Origin: JBEKYD01 sp049509915
Lineage (GTDB): Bacteria; Acidobacteriota; Terriglobia; Bryobacterales; Bryobacteraceae
Assembly (NCBI GenBank): GCA_049509915.1
Contig: JBEKZL010000008.1
Span: 1-59,973, forward strand
Length of the DNA stretch: 59,973 nucleotides
Direction of reading: 5' to 3'
Part shown: positions 1-9,147 of the stretch, one piece after another
Position numbering within the stretch: the first letter of the stretch is position 1
How the letters are laid out: each line of letters starts with the position of its first letter
The notes under the pieces: generated by a model
Seen by the model: the letters and a program-made list of their open reading frames with translations, nothing else
The model's database searches: none
Told to the model about the DNA's origin: nothing
Made by a program: the position numbers and the translations under genes

Positions 1-234
1 CCGGGAGTGTACAACCTGGTGGATGACGACCCTTCGCCGCAGACCGTGTGGCTGCCGGCGTTTGCTAAGTTTGTGGGTGCTCCAGCGCCCCCGCACATGA
101 GCGAGGCGGAAGTGACGGCAATCGCAGGGGAAGGCGCGGTGTACTACGCGACCAAGCTGAGTGGAGCCTCGAATGCGAAGGCGAAGCGGATTCTCGGGTG
201 GAGACCGCGACGATTGGAGTGGCTGGAGGCGTAA
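1..234 (+). CDS. NAD-dependent epimerase/dehydratase family protein, C-terminal fragment
   Basis: The reading frame is open from the first base and stops at 232-234, so only about the last 77 residues are present and the true start lies upstream. The fragment has YNLVDDDP near its beginning, then a Pro-rich APPH stretch, and ends with the pattern SNAKAKRILGW. That ending is typical of the C-terminus of extended short-chain dehydrogenases that act as nucleotide-sugar epimerases or dehydratases. The NAD-binding GxxGxxG and catalytic YxxxK motifs are not in the window, so the substrate cannot be inferred. Confidence 0.7.
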   Translation, partial: PGVYNLVDDDPSPQTVWLPAFAKFVGAPAPPHMSEAEVTAIAGEGAVYYATKLSGASNAKAKRILGWRPRRLEWLEA

Positions 235-552
235 GCGACTGTGACGAATGCCGAAGGTTGCGTTGACATTATTCGATGGATGCCCGACAGGCCGCTCGGT
301 TCGTTATACCAGGCTGGTGCGCCAGGCGTCCGCAGTCGAATTGTTAAACTTCGGGAAGAATCCAAATCGCGGCCCGGCGGAACTGAAAACGCGGTCTCGA
401 GGTCCCGCGGGGTGGGATCGTTTTCTGTGGCTGTCAGGCTGTTACGGTCTGGCGAAGGGCCCGACAGACCCCAAGAACGATCGTCAGTCCCGTCAGTCCA
501 GGTCTCTCCCAGCTCGGTGCGCTCGCCCTGAATTCGCAATAATAAGAGCTAC
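235..552. other. Intergenic region, no gene seen
   Basis: This 318-base gap lies between the epimerase fragment and the MFS gene. Short frames exist on both strands but none has family character or consistent codon use. Around 455-515 there are GACAGAC- and GTCAGTCC-type words that faintly recall the GACAGACGA repeat at 22256-22344, but no clean inverted repeat can be made. It presumably holds the promoter of the MFS gene; no convincing -35/-10 pair was found. Confidence 0.5.
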
Positions 553-1815
553 ATGAGCAAGGGGGTGCCAGTCGGGCTGCCGCACTCGCAGGCAGCGGCG
601 CGGAAGCGATCGAGGACGCGGACGGCATCGGTGGTATTCGCCGGATTCTGCGCGTTTGTGACGCTCTATGCGCCGCAGCCGCTGCTGCCGCTGCTGGCGC
701 GGGAGTTCGGCTCGTCGGCGGCGGCGGTTAGCTTGATCGTGACGGCGTCGACCCTGGCGGTTGCGCTGGCGGCGCCATTCGCGGGCGCGGCCGCCGACCG
801 GTTCGGGCGAAAACCGGTGATCGTGGGGTCGGCGTGGCTGCTGGTGCTGCCGATTTTGCTGGCCGGCACGGCGGGGAGCCTGCGCCAACTCCTGTTCTGG
901 CGTTTCTGGCAGGGCGTATTCACGCCGGGCATCTTCGCCGTGACCATCGCCTATATCAACGAAGAGTGGAAGGAAGGGGTGGGCGCGGCCATGTCGGCAT
1001 ATGTTGCCGGAACCGTGATCGGCGGATTTAGCGGCCGCATGATGGCGGCCCTGGTGGCGGCGCATTTTGCGTGGCGATGGTCTTTCGTGGTGCTGGCCAT
1101 TTTGGATGCGGCCTGCGCGCTGGCGATGGCGCTGTGGATGCCGCCCGACAGCCGGCGAAACACGCGGCCGGCTTCGGCGCGGGAGGTGGCGAAGGCGACC
1201 GTCCGCGGGATGGCGGCGCACCTGGCTAATCCCCGGCTGCTGGCGACCTACGCGGTGGGGTTCGGGGTGTTGTTTACCCTCATCGCCACCTTCACGTACG
1301 TCAATTTCTACCTGGCGGCGCCTCCGTTCATGTTGGGAACCACAGCGTTGGGGCTATTGTTCACGGTGTACCTGGTGGGCGCCGCGATTACCCCGGTGGG
1401 TGGGCAGGCGATCGACAGGCTGGGCCATCGCTGGACCCTCCTGGCGGCGTTTGGCGGGGGGATGATCGGTATGACGCTGACGCTCATCCACTGCCTGCCG
1501 GCGGTGCTCGCGGGACTGGCTCTGTGCTGCTCCGGGGTTTTCATCGCCCATTCGGCAGCTTCGAGCTACGTGGGCACGGTGGCGCGGGAAGCGCGAGCGG
1601 CGGCGGTGGGCCTCTACGCCATGTTCTACTACGCGGGCGGAAGCCTGGGCGCGGCGTTGCCCGGCTATTTCTGGGCTCGCGGCGGCTGGCTCGGATGCGT
1701 GCTGAACATCGTCGTGGTACAGGCCGTTACCATCGCCCTGGCCTTGACCTTTTGGAAGGCACAGCCGCGGCTGGTGAGCCGGGATATTCGGCCTGTGAGC
1801 CCGGTGGGCGGATGA
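553..1815 (+). CDS. MFS transporter (YnfM/DHA1-like)
   Basis: A 420-residue inner-membrane protein with about twelve hydrophobic segments, the normal size for a major facilitator superfamily carrier. After a basic cytoplasmic N-terminus, the first helix ends in YAPQPLLPLLA, typical of the YnfM/arabinose-efflux group. The loop between helices 2 and 3 carries the MFS signature DRFGRKPV near residue 78. Proton-driven efflux of small molecules is the expected activity for this group; the substrate cannot be read from sequence. The gene stands alone, with the next gene 62 bases downstream on the same strand. Confidence 0.85.
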   Translation: MSKGVPVGLPHSQAAARKRSRTRTASVVFAGFCAFVTLYAPQPLLPLLAREFGSSAAAVSLIVTASTLAVALAAPFAGAAADRFGRKPVIVGSAWLLVLPILLAGTAGSLRQLLFWRFWQGVFTPGIFAVTIAYINEEWKEGVGAAMSAYVAGTVIGGFSGRMMAALVAAHFAWRWSFVVLAILDAACALAMALWMPPDSRRNTRPASAREVAKATVRGMAAHLANPRLLATYAVGFGVLFTLIATFTYVNFYLAAPPFMLGTTALGLLFTVYLVGAAITPVGGQAIDRLGHRWTLLAAFGGGMIGMTLTLIHCLPAVLAGLALCCSGVFIAHSAASSYVGTVAREARAAAVGLYAMFYYAGGSLGAALPGYFWARGGWLGCVLNIVVVQAVTIALALTFWKAQPRLVSRDIRPVSPVGG

Positions 1816-1877
1816 AACGCTCGGCCTGATTTCGCGATTTTTTGCACAAAGGCTAACGGCGTGCCACAAAAACGCCG

Positions 1878-2483
1878 ATGAATCTTCTTGGACGGCAATA
1901 CATCTTTGGAGTCATCCTCTGGGTCGGTTGCGCGGGGCCCGGTTGCGCCCAGGGGCAGCCCGTGGCGCCATCGCCAGAGGAATTACATTCGCGCCTGCAT
2001 CGGTTGTTGCTCAGCATCATAGGACCGGTGCCGATCACCGCCGAAGCGCTCTCGGCCGGTATTGGTCAATCCCTGAACAGCCCCAGGGAATGGGGCCAGG
2101 GAGCTACCGGCTACGCCGACCGGTTCGGTAACAATCTGGGATATAACGCCGTCCGCCAGAGCCTGACGTTCGGCCTGGCCATCGTATTGCATGAAGACAC
2201 GCGATATGTGCGTTCCCGCAAACACGGCTTGATGCCCCGGGCGGCGCACGCGGTGGCGTCGGTGTTCAATACACGCGACCAGGAGGGCGATAACGTATTT
2301 TACGCGGCCAATTTTTTCGGGATCGTCGGGGCCAGCGCAATCTCCCAGACGTGGGCGCCGCCGAGTTGGCACGACCCAGCCACCGTGAGCCGAAAAATCA
2401 GTTTTAGCCTGCTGGGATCGATGGGGTTGAATCTCGCAAAGGAGTTCCTGCCGGACGTCGTTGGGCACCGGCGCCGGCCATAG
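1878..2483 (+). CDS. Conserved hypothetical secreted protein (acidobacterial type)
   Basis: The 201-residue product begins with a hydrophobic segment (residues 5-22) ending in a Cys/Ala-rich GCAQG stretch, which reads as a signal peptide. The mature part contains YADRFG, a YNAVRQ motif, HEDTRYVRS and a Gly/Ser-rich hydrophobic C-terminal half. I do not recognise a named domain; the general pattern recalls hypothetical proteins common in Acidobacteria. It lies downstream of the MFS gene and converges on the methyltransferase at 2502 with only 18 bases between stop codons. An envelope role is a guess from the signal peptide alone. Confidence 0.65.
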   Translation: MNLLGRQYIFGVILWVGCAGPGCAQGQPVAPSPEELHSRLHRLLLSIIGPVPITAEALSAGIGQSLNSPREWGQGATGYADRFGNNLGYNAVRQSLTFGLAIVLHEDTRYVRSRKHGLMPRAAHAVASVFNTRDQEGDNVFYAANFFGIVGASAISQTWAPPSWHDPATVSRKISFSLLGSMGLNLAKEFLPDVVGHRRRP

Positions 2484-2501
2484 CCACCGGCCGCGGCTCG
2501 T

Positions 2502-3206
2502 CTAGGTTTTGACGATGACCTCCCGCAACTGCTCGCGGGTGAGGAAGAATTTCACCGAGTCGAACCGGCCGAAAAGCTTTTCCAGGTTGCGATTGTTGAA
2601 CAACTGCGGGGGACGGTGCATGCCCTGGCGCACCAGTTCCAGAGTGTTGACGCTCTGGATCCGGAAGGTATAGAGCGGCACGGCTTGTTGCTTGTCGTCG
2701 GAATGAAAGAACGCCAGCATGTAACCCTCGGGCCGGACGATTTTGCGCAATCGGTCGGTGACCGCGACCAGTAACGGAGGCGTCAGATATTCGAGCGAAT
2801 CCCAAATCAGCACGCCGTCGAAGTGCCCCTCCGGATAATCCAGCGCCTGCTGCAAGAAATACTCGATGCGGCCGGGATTGGACTGGTCTACGTTATTGTC
2901 GAGCCCGAAGGCTTCTTCCAGGATATGGAGAAAGTCCTCCGAATAAAGGCGATGGCCGAGATTAGTGATAAAACTCACATTTTCCTGGCTGGCGCCGCCC
3001 AAATCGAGGATGGTCAGGCCGCTTTGCTCGCGAATGTGGTGGAAGAACTCCTCCAGGCCGCGGCTGGTGCGCAAGCTGCTTTCCTTGTGGGACGGCTGTG
3101 CGCGCGCGGGGAAGCGCGCGCCGCCCGGCGGCGCAGGCTGCGGGGGCGGACCGGTTGGACTGCGCGTCCCCCCGCCGAAAAAGCTCTTCAACCTGTCGGA
3201 AAGCAC
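2502..3206 (-). CDS. Class I SAM-dependent methyltransferase-like protein
   Basis: A 234-residue protein with a Pro/Gly-rich N-terminal tail (residues 10-45), then a class I methyltransferase-type core. Motif I appears as ILDLGG near residue 66, an acidic strand end follows at LYSEDF, and the motif-IV-like DGVLIWDSLEYL is near residue 132. The substrate is unknown, and the glycine pattern of motif I is weaker than usual, so catalysis is not certain. It lies 19 bases downstream of the bactofilin gene on the same strand and is probably co-transcribed with it, hinting at an envelope or polysaccharide-linked role. Confidence 0.7.
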   Translation of the reverse strand: MLSDRLKSFFGGGTRSPTGPPPQPAPPGGARFPARAQPSHKESSLRTSRGLEEFFHHIREQSGLTILDLGGASQENVSFITNLGHRLYSEDFLHILEEAFGLDNNVDQSNPGRIEYFLQQALDYPEGHFDGVLIWDSLEYLTPPLLVAVTDRLRKIVRPEGYMLAFFHSDDKQQAVPLYTFRIQSVNTLELVRQGMHRPPQLFNNRNLEKLFGRFDSVKFFLTREQLREVIVKT

Positions 3207-3225
3207 GGCGCCACCCTCACCAGCC

Positions 3226-3786
3226 CTATCGCTTGGTATCGGCTCCGGCCGCTACCGCCGTGGGAGCAATCGCGGCGGCCTGGGCCGGGGCTTTGGGCGC
3301 AGACTTTGCCGGTTCGGGCTTCACGATGTCGATGCTGCCCTTGAAATAGGCGCCATCTTCGATGACGATGCGGGCGGTGCGAATATCGCCTACCAGACGG
3401 GCGTCCTTGCGGATCTCCATCTTGTCGGCGGCCTCGACATTGCCCTGAATCGTGCCCAGGACAACCACTTCGCGGGCTTTCACGGTGGCGTGCAGGGTGC
3501 CATTTGGCCCGATGGTAAGCTTGTGCTCCAGCGCCTCCACCGTGCCTTCCAGGTCGCCATCCACGAACAAGTCCTCCTTGCTGTGGATCTGGCCGACGAT
3601 CTTGACGGCCTTTCCAATGGTGGCGGTGCCACCGACTTTGCTATCCATTTCCATGCGTCCCACAGGTATTCCGGACACGGCTGTCGCCTCCTTTTTGGGT
3701 TGGGTTGGGGCCTGCGCCTGCGGCGCGGGCGTCACCGGAGGAGAGAAGGACTGCGGTTGCTCCTCATCCCGGCGCTTGTTCCACAT
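3226..3786 (-). CDS. Bactofilin family cytoskeletal protein
   Basis: The 186-residue product has a disordered, Pro/Gln-rich N-terminus (about residues 1-45) and a DUF583 bactofilin core of repeated short beta strands (about 55-155), rich in I/V-x-G turns such as VDGDLEGTV and VLGTIQGNVEA. It ends in an Ala/Pro-rich tail. Bactofilins polymerise without nucleotide into filaments that place cell-wall or polysaccharide enzymes in other bacteria. The gene precedes the methyltransferase, and a 110-base gap separates it from der upstream. Length and architecture are normal for the family. Confidence 0.92.
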   Translation of the reverse strand: MWNKRRDEEQPQSFSPPVTPAPQAQAPTQPKKEATAVSGIPVGRMEMDSKVGGTATIGKAVKIVGQIHSKEDLFVDGDLEGTVEALEHKLTIGPNGTLHATVKAREVVVLGTIQGNVEAADKMEIRKDARLVGDIRTARIVIEDGAYFKGSIDIVKPEPAKSAPKAPAQAAAIAPTAVAAGADTKR

Positions 3787-3896
3787 CAGGCTGCCCTCCT
3801 TAGGTCAATGATCATTTACGATTACCTTCTGTCACCGCACTCCTAGTCTACGGGTACCGCTCGGGAAAAGGCAATTCCGAATTTCGGGAGACGGCA

Positions 3897-5192
3897 TCAA
3901 CGTTTGGCCTTGGCCCGCGTCTTGAGTACGATGGGCGTGCCGCGGAATCCGAAGCGGCGGCGGATCTGATTGAGCAGGTGCCGCTCGTGGGAAAAATGCA
4001 AATCGCCGTGACCATCGGTGAATACTACGAACGACGGCGGCCGGATCGAAGCCTGGGTAATGTAGTAGATCTTGCGCTCTTCAAAGTGCAGCCGCTCCAC
4101 GAAACGGTTCAATTCGCCCGTGGTAATGCGCAGGGAAGCCTGTTCGTACACTTCGCGAATCAGCGGAAATAATCGATCGACCCCGGCGCCCGTCTTAGCG
4201 GAGAGAAACAGGATGGGGGCGTACTCCAGGAACTTACACTCATCGCGAATCTGCTCCTCCATGTCTTTCTTGGTGCGATTGCCGCGAGCGTCCCATTTAT
4301 TGACGCAGAGGATCAGGGCGCGTCCGCCCTCGTGGGCATAACCCGCGATGGTGGCTTCCAGGCCGACCACCCCCTCGGTGGCATCGATCAACAACAGCAC
4401 CACTTGGGCCATCCGAATCTGGCGGCGGGCCATGACCACGCTGAGCTTTTCCGCCATCATCCTGGTTTTGCCCTTGCGGCGGATGCCGGCGGTATCGATG
4501 AAAACGAATTCCACGCCGTCGCGCATGACGCTCTCATCGACGGCGTCTCGGGTGGTTCCGGCGACCGGGGAAACGATCGCCCGGTCTTCGCCCACCAGGG
4601 CATTGAGCAGAGTGGACTTGCCCACATTGGGGCGGCCGATGATGGCCACCTTGATTCTTTGCCGCGGCGCGGTAGCTTCGGCCGGCTCCGCGGGAAAACC
4701 TTCGGTGACGTGGTCCAGCAGGTCGTCGACGCCGGTGCCGTGTTCCGCCGAGACCGGTAGCACGTCCGCGATACCCAACTCGTAGAACTCGTGAGCCAGG
4801 TCCGAGCGCGCGGCTGTATCGGCTTTGTTGACTGCCAGGACGACGGGCTTTCCCAGGCGGCGGACGAATGCCGCCAGATCGCGGTCGGCGCCGGTGATGC
4901 CGTCCCGGCCATCGGTCAAGAGGATGATCTTGGAGGCGGTATGAAGGACCGTTTCCGCCTGGCGCAGGATCTGGCTGGGGATATATTCGCGGTCGTCGAC
5001 GACGATCCCGCCGGTGTCGATCACTTCGAAGCGGCGGCCCAAATGGTCGGCAAATCCATGCATGCGGTCGCGCGTAATGCCTGGCTCGTCGCCCACGATC
5101 GCGCGCCGCTCGCCCGTAATGCGGTTGAAGAGAGTGGATTTCCCTACATTGGGCCGTCCCACGATCACGACCGTGGGTAAGGCCTGGGACAT
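3897..5192 (-). CDS. der: Ribosome-assembly GTPase Der (EngA)
   Basis: A 431-residue protein with two tandem GTPase domains, the hallmark of Der. The P-loops are GRPNVGKST at residues 12-20 and again near residue 185; each domain has a switch GTTRD/GITRD motif and DTGG/DTAG motifs, and NKxD motifs are present (NKAD, NKWD). The C-terminal KH-like domain ends in a basic KTRAKAKR tail. Der acts in late 50S ribosomal subunit maturation. The gene is divergent from the nitrilase gene with 62 bases between start codons, which must hold both promoters. Confidence 0.97.
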   Translation of the reverse strand: MSQALPTVVIVGRPNVGKSTLFNRITGERRAIVGDEPGITRDRMHGFADHLGRRFEVIDTGGIVVDDREYIPSQILRQAETVLHTASKIILLTDGRDGITGADRDLAAFVRRLGKPVVLAVNKADTAARSDLAHEFYELGIADVLPVSAEHGTGVDDLLDHVTEGFPAEPAEATAPRQRIKVAIIGRPNVGKSTLLNALVGEDRAIVSPVAGTTRDAVDESVMRDGVEFVFIDTAGIRRKGKTRMMAEKLSVVMARRQIRMAQVVLLLIDATEGVVGLEATIAGYAHEGGRALILCVNKWDARGNRTKKDMEEQIRDECKFLEYAPILFLSAKTGAGVDRLFPLIREVYEQASLRITTGELNRFVERLHFEERKIYYITQASIRPPSFVVFTDGHGDLHFSHERHLLNQIRRRFGFRGTPIVLKTRAKAKR

Positions 5193-5254
5193 GATACCTT
5201 AGCACGCTGCAGAAGCAAGGCGGCTATGCCAGGCGATAAAATCGGACTTGCCGC

Positions 5255-6043
5255 ATGAACGATTTTCGAGTCGCCCTCGCCAACCTGCGGTTCCCTGCCA
5301 CTCCCGAAGACTCGGTCAGTTTAGCCGAAAACGCCATTGCACGGGGATCGGTGGAGGGAGCAGGCATCGTCTGCTTTCCGGAATGCTTCGTTCCGGGCTA
5401 CCGGGCAAAAGGGAAGCCAGTGCCGCCGCCCGACCCCGCGTTCCTCGAACACGCCTGGTCGACTATTGCGGCGGCCGCGGCCAATGCGCGCCTGGCGGTA
5501 ATTCTCGGCACCGAACGCCTCGTCAATAAGGAATTGCTAGCCACGGCGTTGGTCATTCATCGGGACGGAACCATCGCCGGTTTTCAGGACAAAGTGCAAC
5601 TCGATCCATCCGAGGAAGGCACCTATTCGTTCGGTTCCGGGAGGCGGGTTTTCCAAACCGGTCCGCTGACATTTGGTATCGCGATCTGCCACGAGGGCTG
5701 GCGTTATCCCGAAACGGTCCGCTGGGCCGTACGACGCGGCGCCCACATCGTGTTCCACCCTCATTTCCACGAAGCCGAGCCCGGCGGTTATGTGCCCTCG
5801 AGTTTCGCCGATCCCGCCAACTCGTTCCATGAGAAAGCGGCGTTGTGCCGCGCCGCCGAGAACACCTGCTATTTCGCAACGGTGAATGTTGCCAGCCCCG
5901 GTTCGCCGACCACTTCGGCGGTGGTGCGGCCGGATGGAACTTTGCTTTGCTACCAGCCATACGGTAAAGAGGGATTGCTGGTGGCGGACATCGACATCGG
6001 TGCCGCCACGGGCTTCCTTGCGGCGCGCTACAAATGTGTCTGA
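5255..6043 (+). CDS. Carbon-nitrogen hydrolase (nitrilase superfamily)
   Basis: A 262-residue cytoplasmic amidase-type enzyme. The catalytic triad of the superfamily is visible: Glu43 in FPECF, Lys113 in QDKVQL and the nucleophile Cys145 in ICHEGW. The His-rich FHPHFHEAE stretch follows. The family hydrolyses non-peptide C-N bonds in amides, carbamoyl compounds or nitriles; length and CHE context favour an amidase over a true nitrilase, but the substrate is not determined. The gene is divergent from der and monocistronic. Confidence 0.88.
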   Translation: MNDFRVALANLRFPATPEDSVSLAENAIARGSVEGAGIVCFPECFVPGYRAKGKPVPPPDPAFLEHAWSTIAAAAANARLAVILGTERLVNKELLATALVIHRDGTIAGFQDKVQLDPSEEGTYSFGSGRRVFQTGPLTFGIAICHEGWRYPETVRWAVRRGAHIVFHPHFHEAEPGGYVPSSFADPANSFHEKAALCRAAENTCYFATVNVASPGSPTTSAVVRPDGTLLCYQPYGKEGLLVADIDIGAATGFLAARYKCV

Positions 6044-6341
6044 ACGGAGCGTTTCCCGTGCTCGGGCGTGCCTTGGCACAAATAACCTTGGCGCTACCGC
6101 AACTCCAGCACGGCCTTGGGGCTTGATAGAGATGACATCCGCGCCCCAGGACGAGCTTGCAGATTCTGCCTTTTCGGATGCGTTTATTTGCATCGCCAAA
6201 GCTGGCCGGCGGCATTAACGTTCGCGGGGTGAGGGTTTTGTTTTGGGCCATCTCTTGGGCCATAGGCGATACAACGGACTAAAGTACCCGATTTCGGAAT
6301 TACGGCCAGATCGGGTTGGTTCACCTGAATGGGGGTGCAAT
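6044..6341. other. Intergenic leader, nothing recognised
   Basis: About 300 bases between the nitrilase gene and the GTG start of the DUF1800 gene. No tRNA, riboswitch or repeat could be identified. A TTG at 6243 is in frame with the next gene but would put 33 residues in front of a clear signal peptide, so this stretch is taken as untranslated. Confidence 0.45.
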
Positions 6342-9131
6342 GTGAAACGAGCGTGTTTCGGGGGATTGCTATTCCTGACGGTTGGGCCCGCCCTGTTCGG
6401 CCAGGCGTCCGGTGGGAAACCGGTGATCACCGGTGTCTCGAACAACGCCAGTGGCGCGCTTGCCATTGCAAGCGGTTCGTGGGTTTCGATCTATGGCACC
6501 GGCCTGTCCGCGACCACGCGGTCCTGGGAGGCCTCCGATTTCTCCGGGAATAATCTTCCGACCACGCTCGATGGCGTGAGCGTCCAGATCGACGGCAAGA
6601 AGGCAGCCATCTCCTACATCAGCCCCGGAATGCTGAACGTTCAGGCACCCGCCGACACCACGGTCGGGCAGGTTCCGGTCGTGGTAACCAACGCTTCGGG
6701 CACCGCTGCCGGCACGGCAACCCTCCAAAGCTACTCGCCGGCGTTTTTCACTTATCAGGCGAAGTACGCCTCCGCCCTGCATAACAGCGATGGCGCTTAC
6801 GTCGCGCCGGCCGGATATTTCGGAAGCGCGGCCGCGTCGCTGCCGGCCCAGCCGGGCGAAACGCTGCAGATCTACGCCACTGGCCTGGGCCCCACCACGC
6901 CTGCCGTGGCGGCGGGCCAGGTAGTTGGCAGCCCCGCCCCGCTGTCGGAACTCGCCCAACTGCAGGTGACGATCGGCGGCGTCCCCGCAACCGTGCAGTA
7001 TGCGGGCATCACCGACCCGGGCGTGTACCAGGTCAACGTGATCGTGCCGCAATTGGCCAACGGCGATCAGGCGATTGTGGCCACGATCGGCGGTGTGAGT
7101 TCCCAGCCGGGAGTCTTTATTCCGATCTCGAACTGGGTGGGGCCGGCCGTCACGGTGACGCTTACCCCCGCCGGCCGCACTATTCGTTGCGGCGCCACTC
7201 TATCTCTCACAGCCAAGCTCGCCAACACCACCAACCCAGCGGTGGTCTGGCTGGTGAACGGACAGGCCGGAGGCAGCACCGCGGTGGGTACGATTTCCGC
7301 CACCGGCGTCTACACCGCGCCCGCCGATCTGCCGGCTTCCGCGGCGGTAATCGTGACCGCTGTCAGCCAGGCGGACCCCGCCGCCGAGGCCACCGTGACC
7401 GTGAACCTGCAGAACCCTCTGCCGGTGGTCGGGTCGGTGACTCCGAACCCGGTGAATCCAGGCAATGCGACCATCACGGTCACCGGCACCGGGTTCGCCA
7501 ATGGATCGGTGGTCTTTTTTGCGGGCGCCGCGCTGCCCACCACTTTCGTATCCGATACCCAGCTCACGGCCACCGGAACCGTGGCGATGCCGGTAGGGAG
7601 GCTGGCCGCGGTCAAGGTCACTAATCCGAACCCCGGCACGGCCACATCAACCCCAATCGCTGTACCCGTCCGCCTGCCGGTTGAGAACGTGCCGTACGCC
7701 GCCGCCGTCCGCTTCCTCGAAATGACCACATGGGGACCCACGCCGCAAAGCGTTGTGGACCTGCAGACCATGGGGACGAACGCCTGGCTCGCCGCGCAGT
7801 TCGCCATGCCGGCCAGCGCATGGCCCGATCCGGACAGCACCACCGAGGGGGTGGCGCGCCTGCAGACGGCCTTCTTCAACGTCGGCATCAACGGCACCGA
7901 TCAACTTCGCCAGCGCGCATCTTTCGCCCTGGCCCAGATCATGGTGGCGTCGGCAGTCAAGAACACGCTCTTTGAGCAGATGGTGGGCTACCAGCGGCTG
8001 ATGGCCGACAACGCCTTCGGGACCTACCAGGATCTGCTGGCGGCCATAACCCTGGATCCGTCCATGGGCTACTTCCTGGACATGGTGAACAACGCCAAGG
8101 CCAACACTGCCGCCGGTACCGCGGCGAACGAGAACTACGCCCGCGAGTCGATGCAACTGTTCGGCTTGGGGTTGGTGCAGCTCGATTCCACGGGAGTTCC
8201 GGTCATGTCCGGCGGGGCCACGGTTCCCGAATACGGCCAGGCCGACGTCTCGGAAATGGCCAAAGTGATGACCGGCTGGACCTACGGCGAGACCCCCGGC
8301 TTCGCCTCGCTGTGGACCAACATGCCGTACTATTTCGCGCCCATGGCGCCGTTCGAGAATTATCATGACACCACGGCCAAGACCATCAACCTGCCGGTGC
8401 CTTGCGTCATCCCCGCCGGAGGAACGGCGGAGAGCGACCTGAGCGCGGCCATCGCCTGTATCTGCCAGCAGTCCAACGTGGCGCCCTTTATCTCCTACCG
8501 GTTGATTCAGCGATTGGTGCTGAGCAACCCTTCGCCGGCTTACGTGGGCCGCGTGGCGAGCGTATTCCAGTCCTCGCAGGGCAACCTGCAGAGCGTGATT
8601 ACCGCTTTGCTCACCGATCCCGAAGCGCAGAGCGAAGGCACCGGTAAGCTGGCCGAACCGATCCTTTATGCAACTGGGCTGCTGCGGGCGCTGAATGCCA
8701 CCGTAACCAACGCCGCTGCGCTCACCAACCAGGCTACGCTCATGGGCCAGACGGCGCTCACACCCGGCAGCGTGTTCAGCTACTTCTCGCCGTTCTATAC
8801 CGTGCCCAACATGACGCCGGCGCCGGTGGCGCCCGAATTCCAGGCCATGAACGCGGCCACCGCCCTGGCGCGTGCCAATTTCGCCTATTTGACAGCCACC
8901 AACGGCCTCTCCAGCGGCATCGCCGTGAACCTGGCCAATCTGCAGGACCTGGCCAACAATCCGCCCGACCTGGTGGAGGCGCTCAACCAGGCGCTTTTCC
9001 GAGGCGAAATGGATGCCAACGTGCGCGCCCTTCTCACCACTGCCGCCAGTGCGTCCAGCAGCCTGGCGTCGCGGGTGCGCAGTGCGCTCTATGCCGCCGC
9101 CGCGTCGCCGCAGTACGAGATCGAACGGTAA
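6342..9131 (+). CDS. Secreted DUF1800 protein with N-terminal TIGR03437 and IPT/Ig-like domains
   Basis: The GTG at 6342 was chosen because it follows a G-rich Shine-Dalgarno-like stretch and begins directly with a signal peptide (VKRACFGGLLFL... to about residue 22), giving 929 residues. Residues ~25-260 hold the Solibacter-type TIGR03437 region, with repeated IYATGLG/IYGTGLS and YQVNVIVP motifs. An Ig-like and an IPT/TIG-like domain (VGSVTPNPV, VTGTGF) follow to about residue 445, and the rest is DUF1800, starting near AAAVRFLEMTTWG. DUF1800 proteins are almost always paired with DUF1501 proteins, as here 16 bases downstream. Their role is unknown; export is supported by the sequence. Confidence 0.9.
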   Translation: MKRACFGGLLFLTVGPALFGQASGGKPVITGVSNNASGALAIASGSWVSIYGTGLSATTRSWEASDFSGNNLPTTLDGVSVQIDGKKAAISYISPGMLNVQAPADTTVGQVPVVVTNASGTAAGTATLQSYSPAFFTYQAKYASALHNSDGAYVAPAGYFGSAAASLPAQPGETLQIYATGLGPTTPAVAAGQVVGSPAPLSELAQLQVTIGGVPATVQYAGITDPGVYQVNVIVPQLANGDQAIVATIGGVSSQPGVFIPISNWVGPAVTVTLTPAGRTIRCGATLSLTAKLANTTNPAVVWLVNGQAGGSTAVGTISATGVYTAPADLPASAAVIVTAVSQADPAAEATVTVNLQNPLPVVGSVTPNPVNPGNATITVTGTGFANGSVVFFAGAALPTTFVSDTQLTATGTVAMPVGRLAAVKVTNPNPGTATSTPIAVPVRLPVENVPYAAAVRFLEMTTWGPTPQSVVDLQTMGTNAWLAAQFAMPASAWPDPDSTTEGVARLQTAFFNVGINGTDQLRQRASFALAQIMVASAVKNTLFEQMVGYQRLMADNAFGTYQDLLAAITLDPSMGYFLDMVNNAKANTAAGTAANENYARESMQLFGLGLVQLDSTGVPVMSGGATVPEYGQADVSEMAKVMTGWTYGETPGFASLWTNMPYYFAPMAPFENYHDTTAKTINLPVPCVIPAGGTAESDLSAAIACICQQSNVAPFISYRLIQRLVLSNPSPAYVGRVASVFQSSQGNLQSVITALLTDPEAQSEGTGKLAEPILYATGLLRALNATVTNAAALTNQATLMGQTALTPGSVFSYFSPFYTVPNMTPAPVAPEFQAMNAATALARANFAYLTATNGLSSGIAVNLANLQDLANNPPDLVEALNQALFRGEMDANVRALLTTAASASSSLASRVRSALYAAAASPQYEIER

Positions 9132-9147
9132 GAGGAGAATAACGGCC

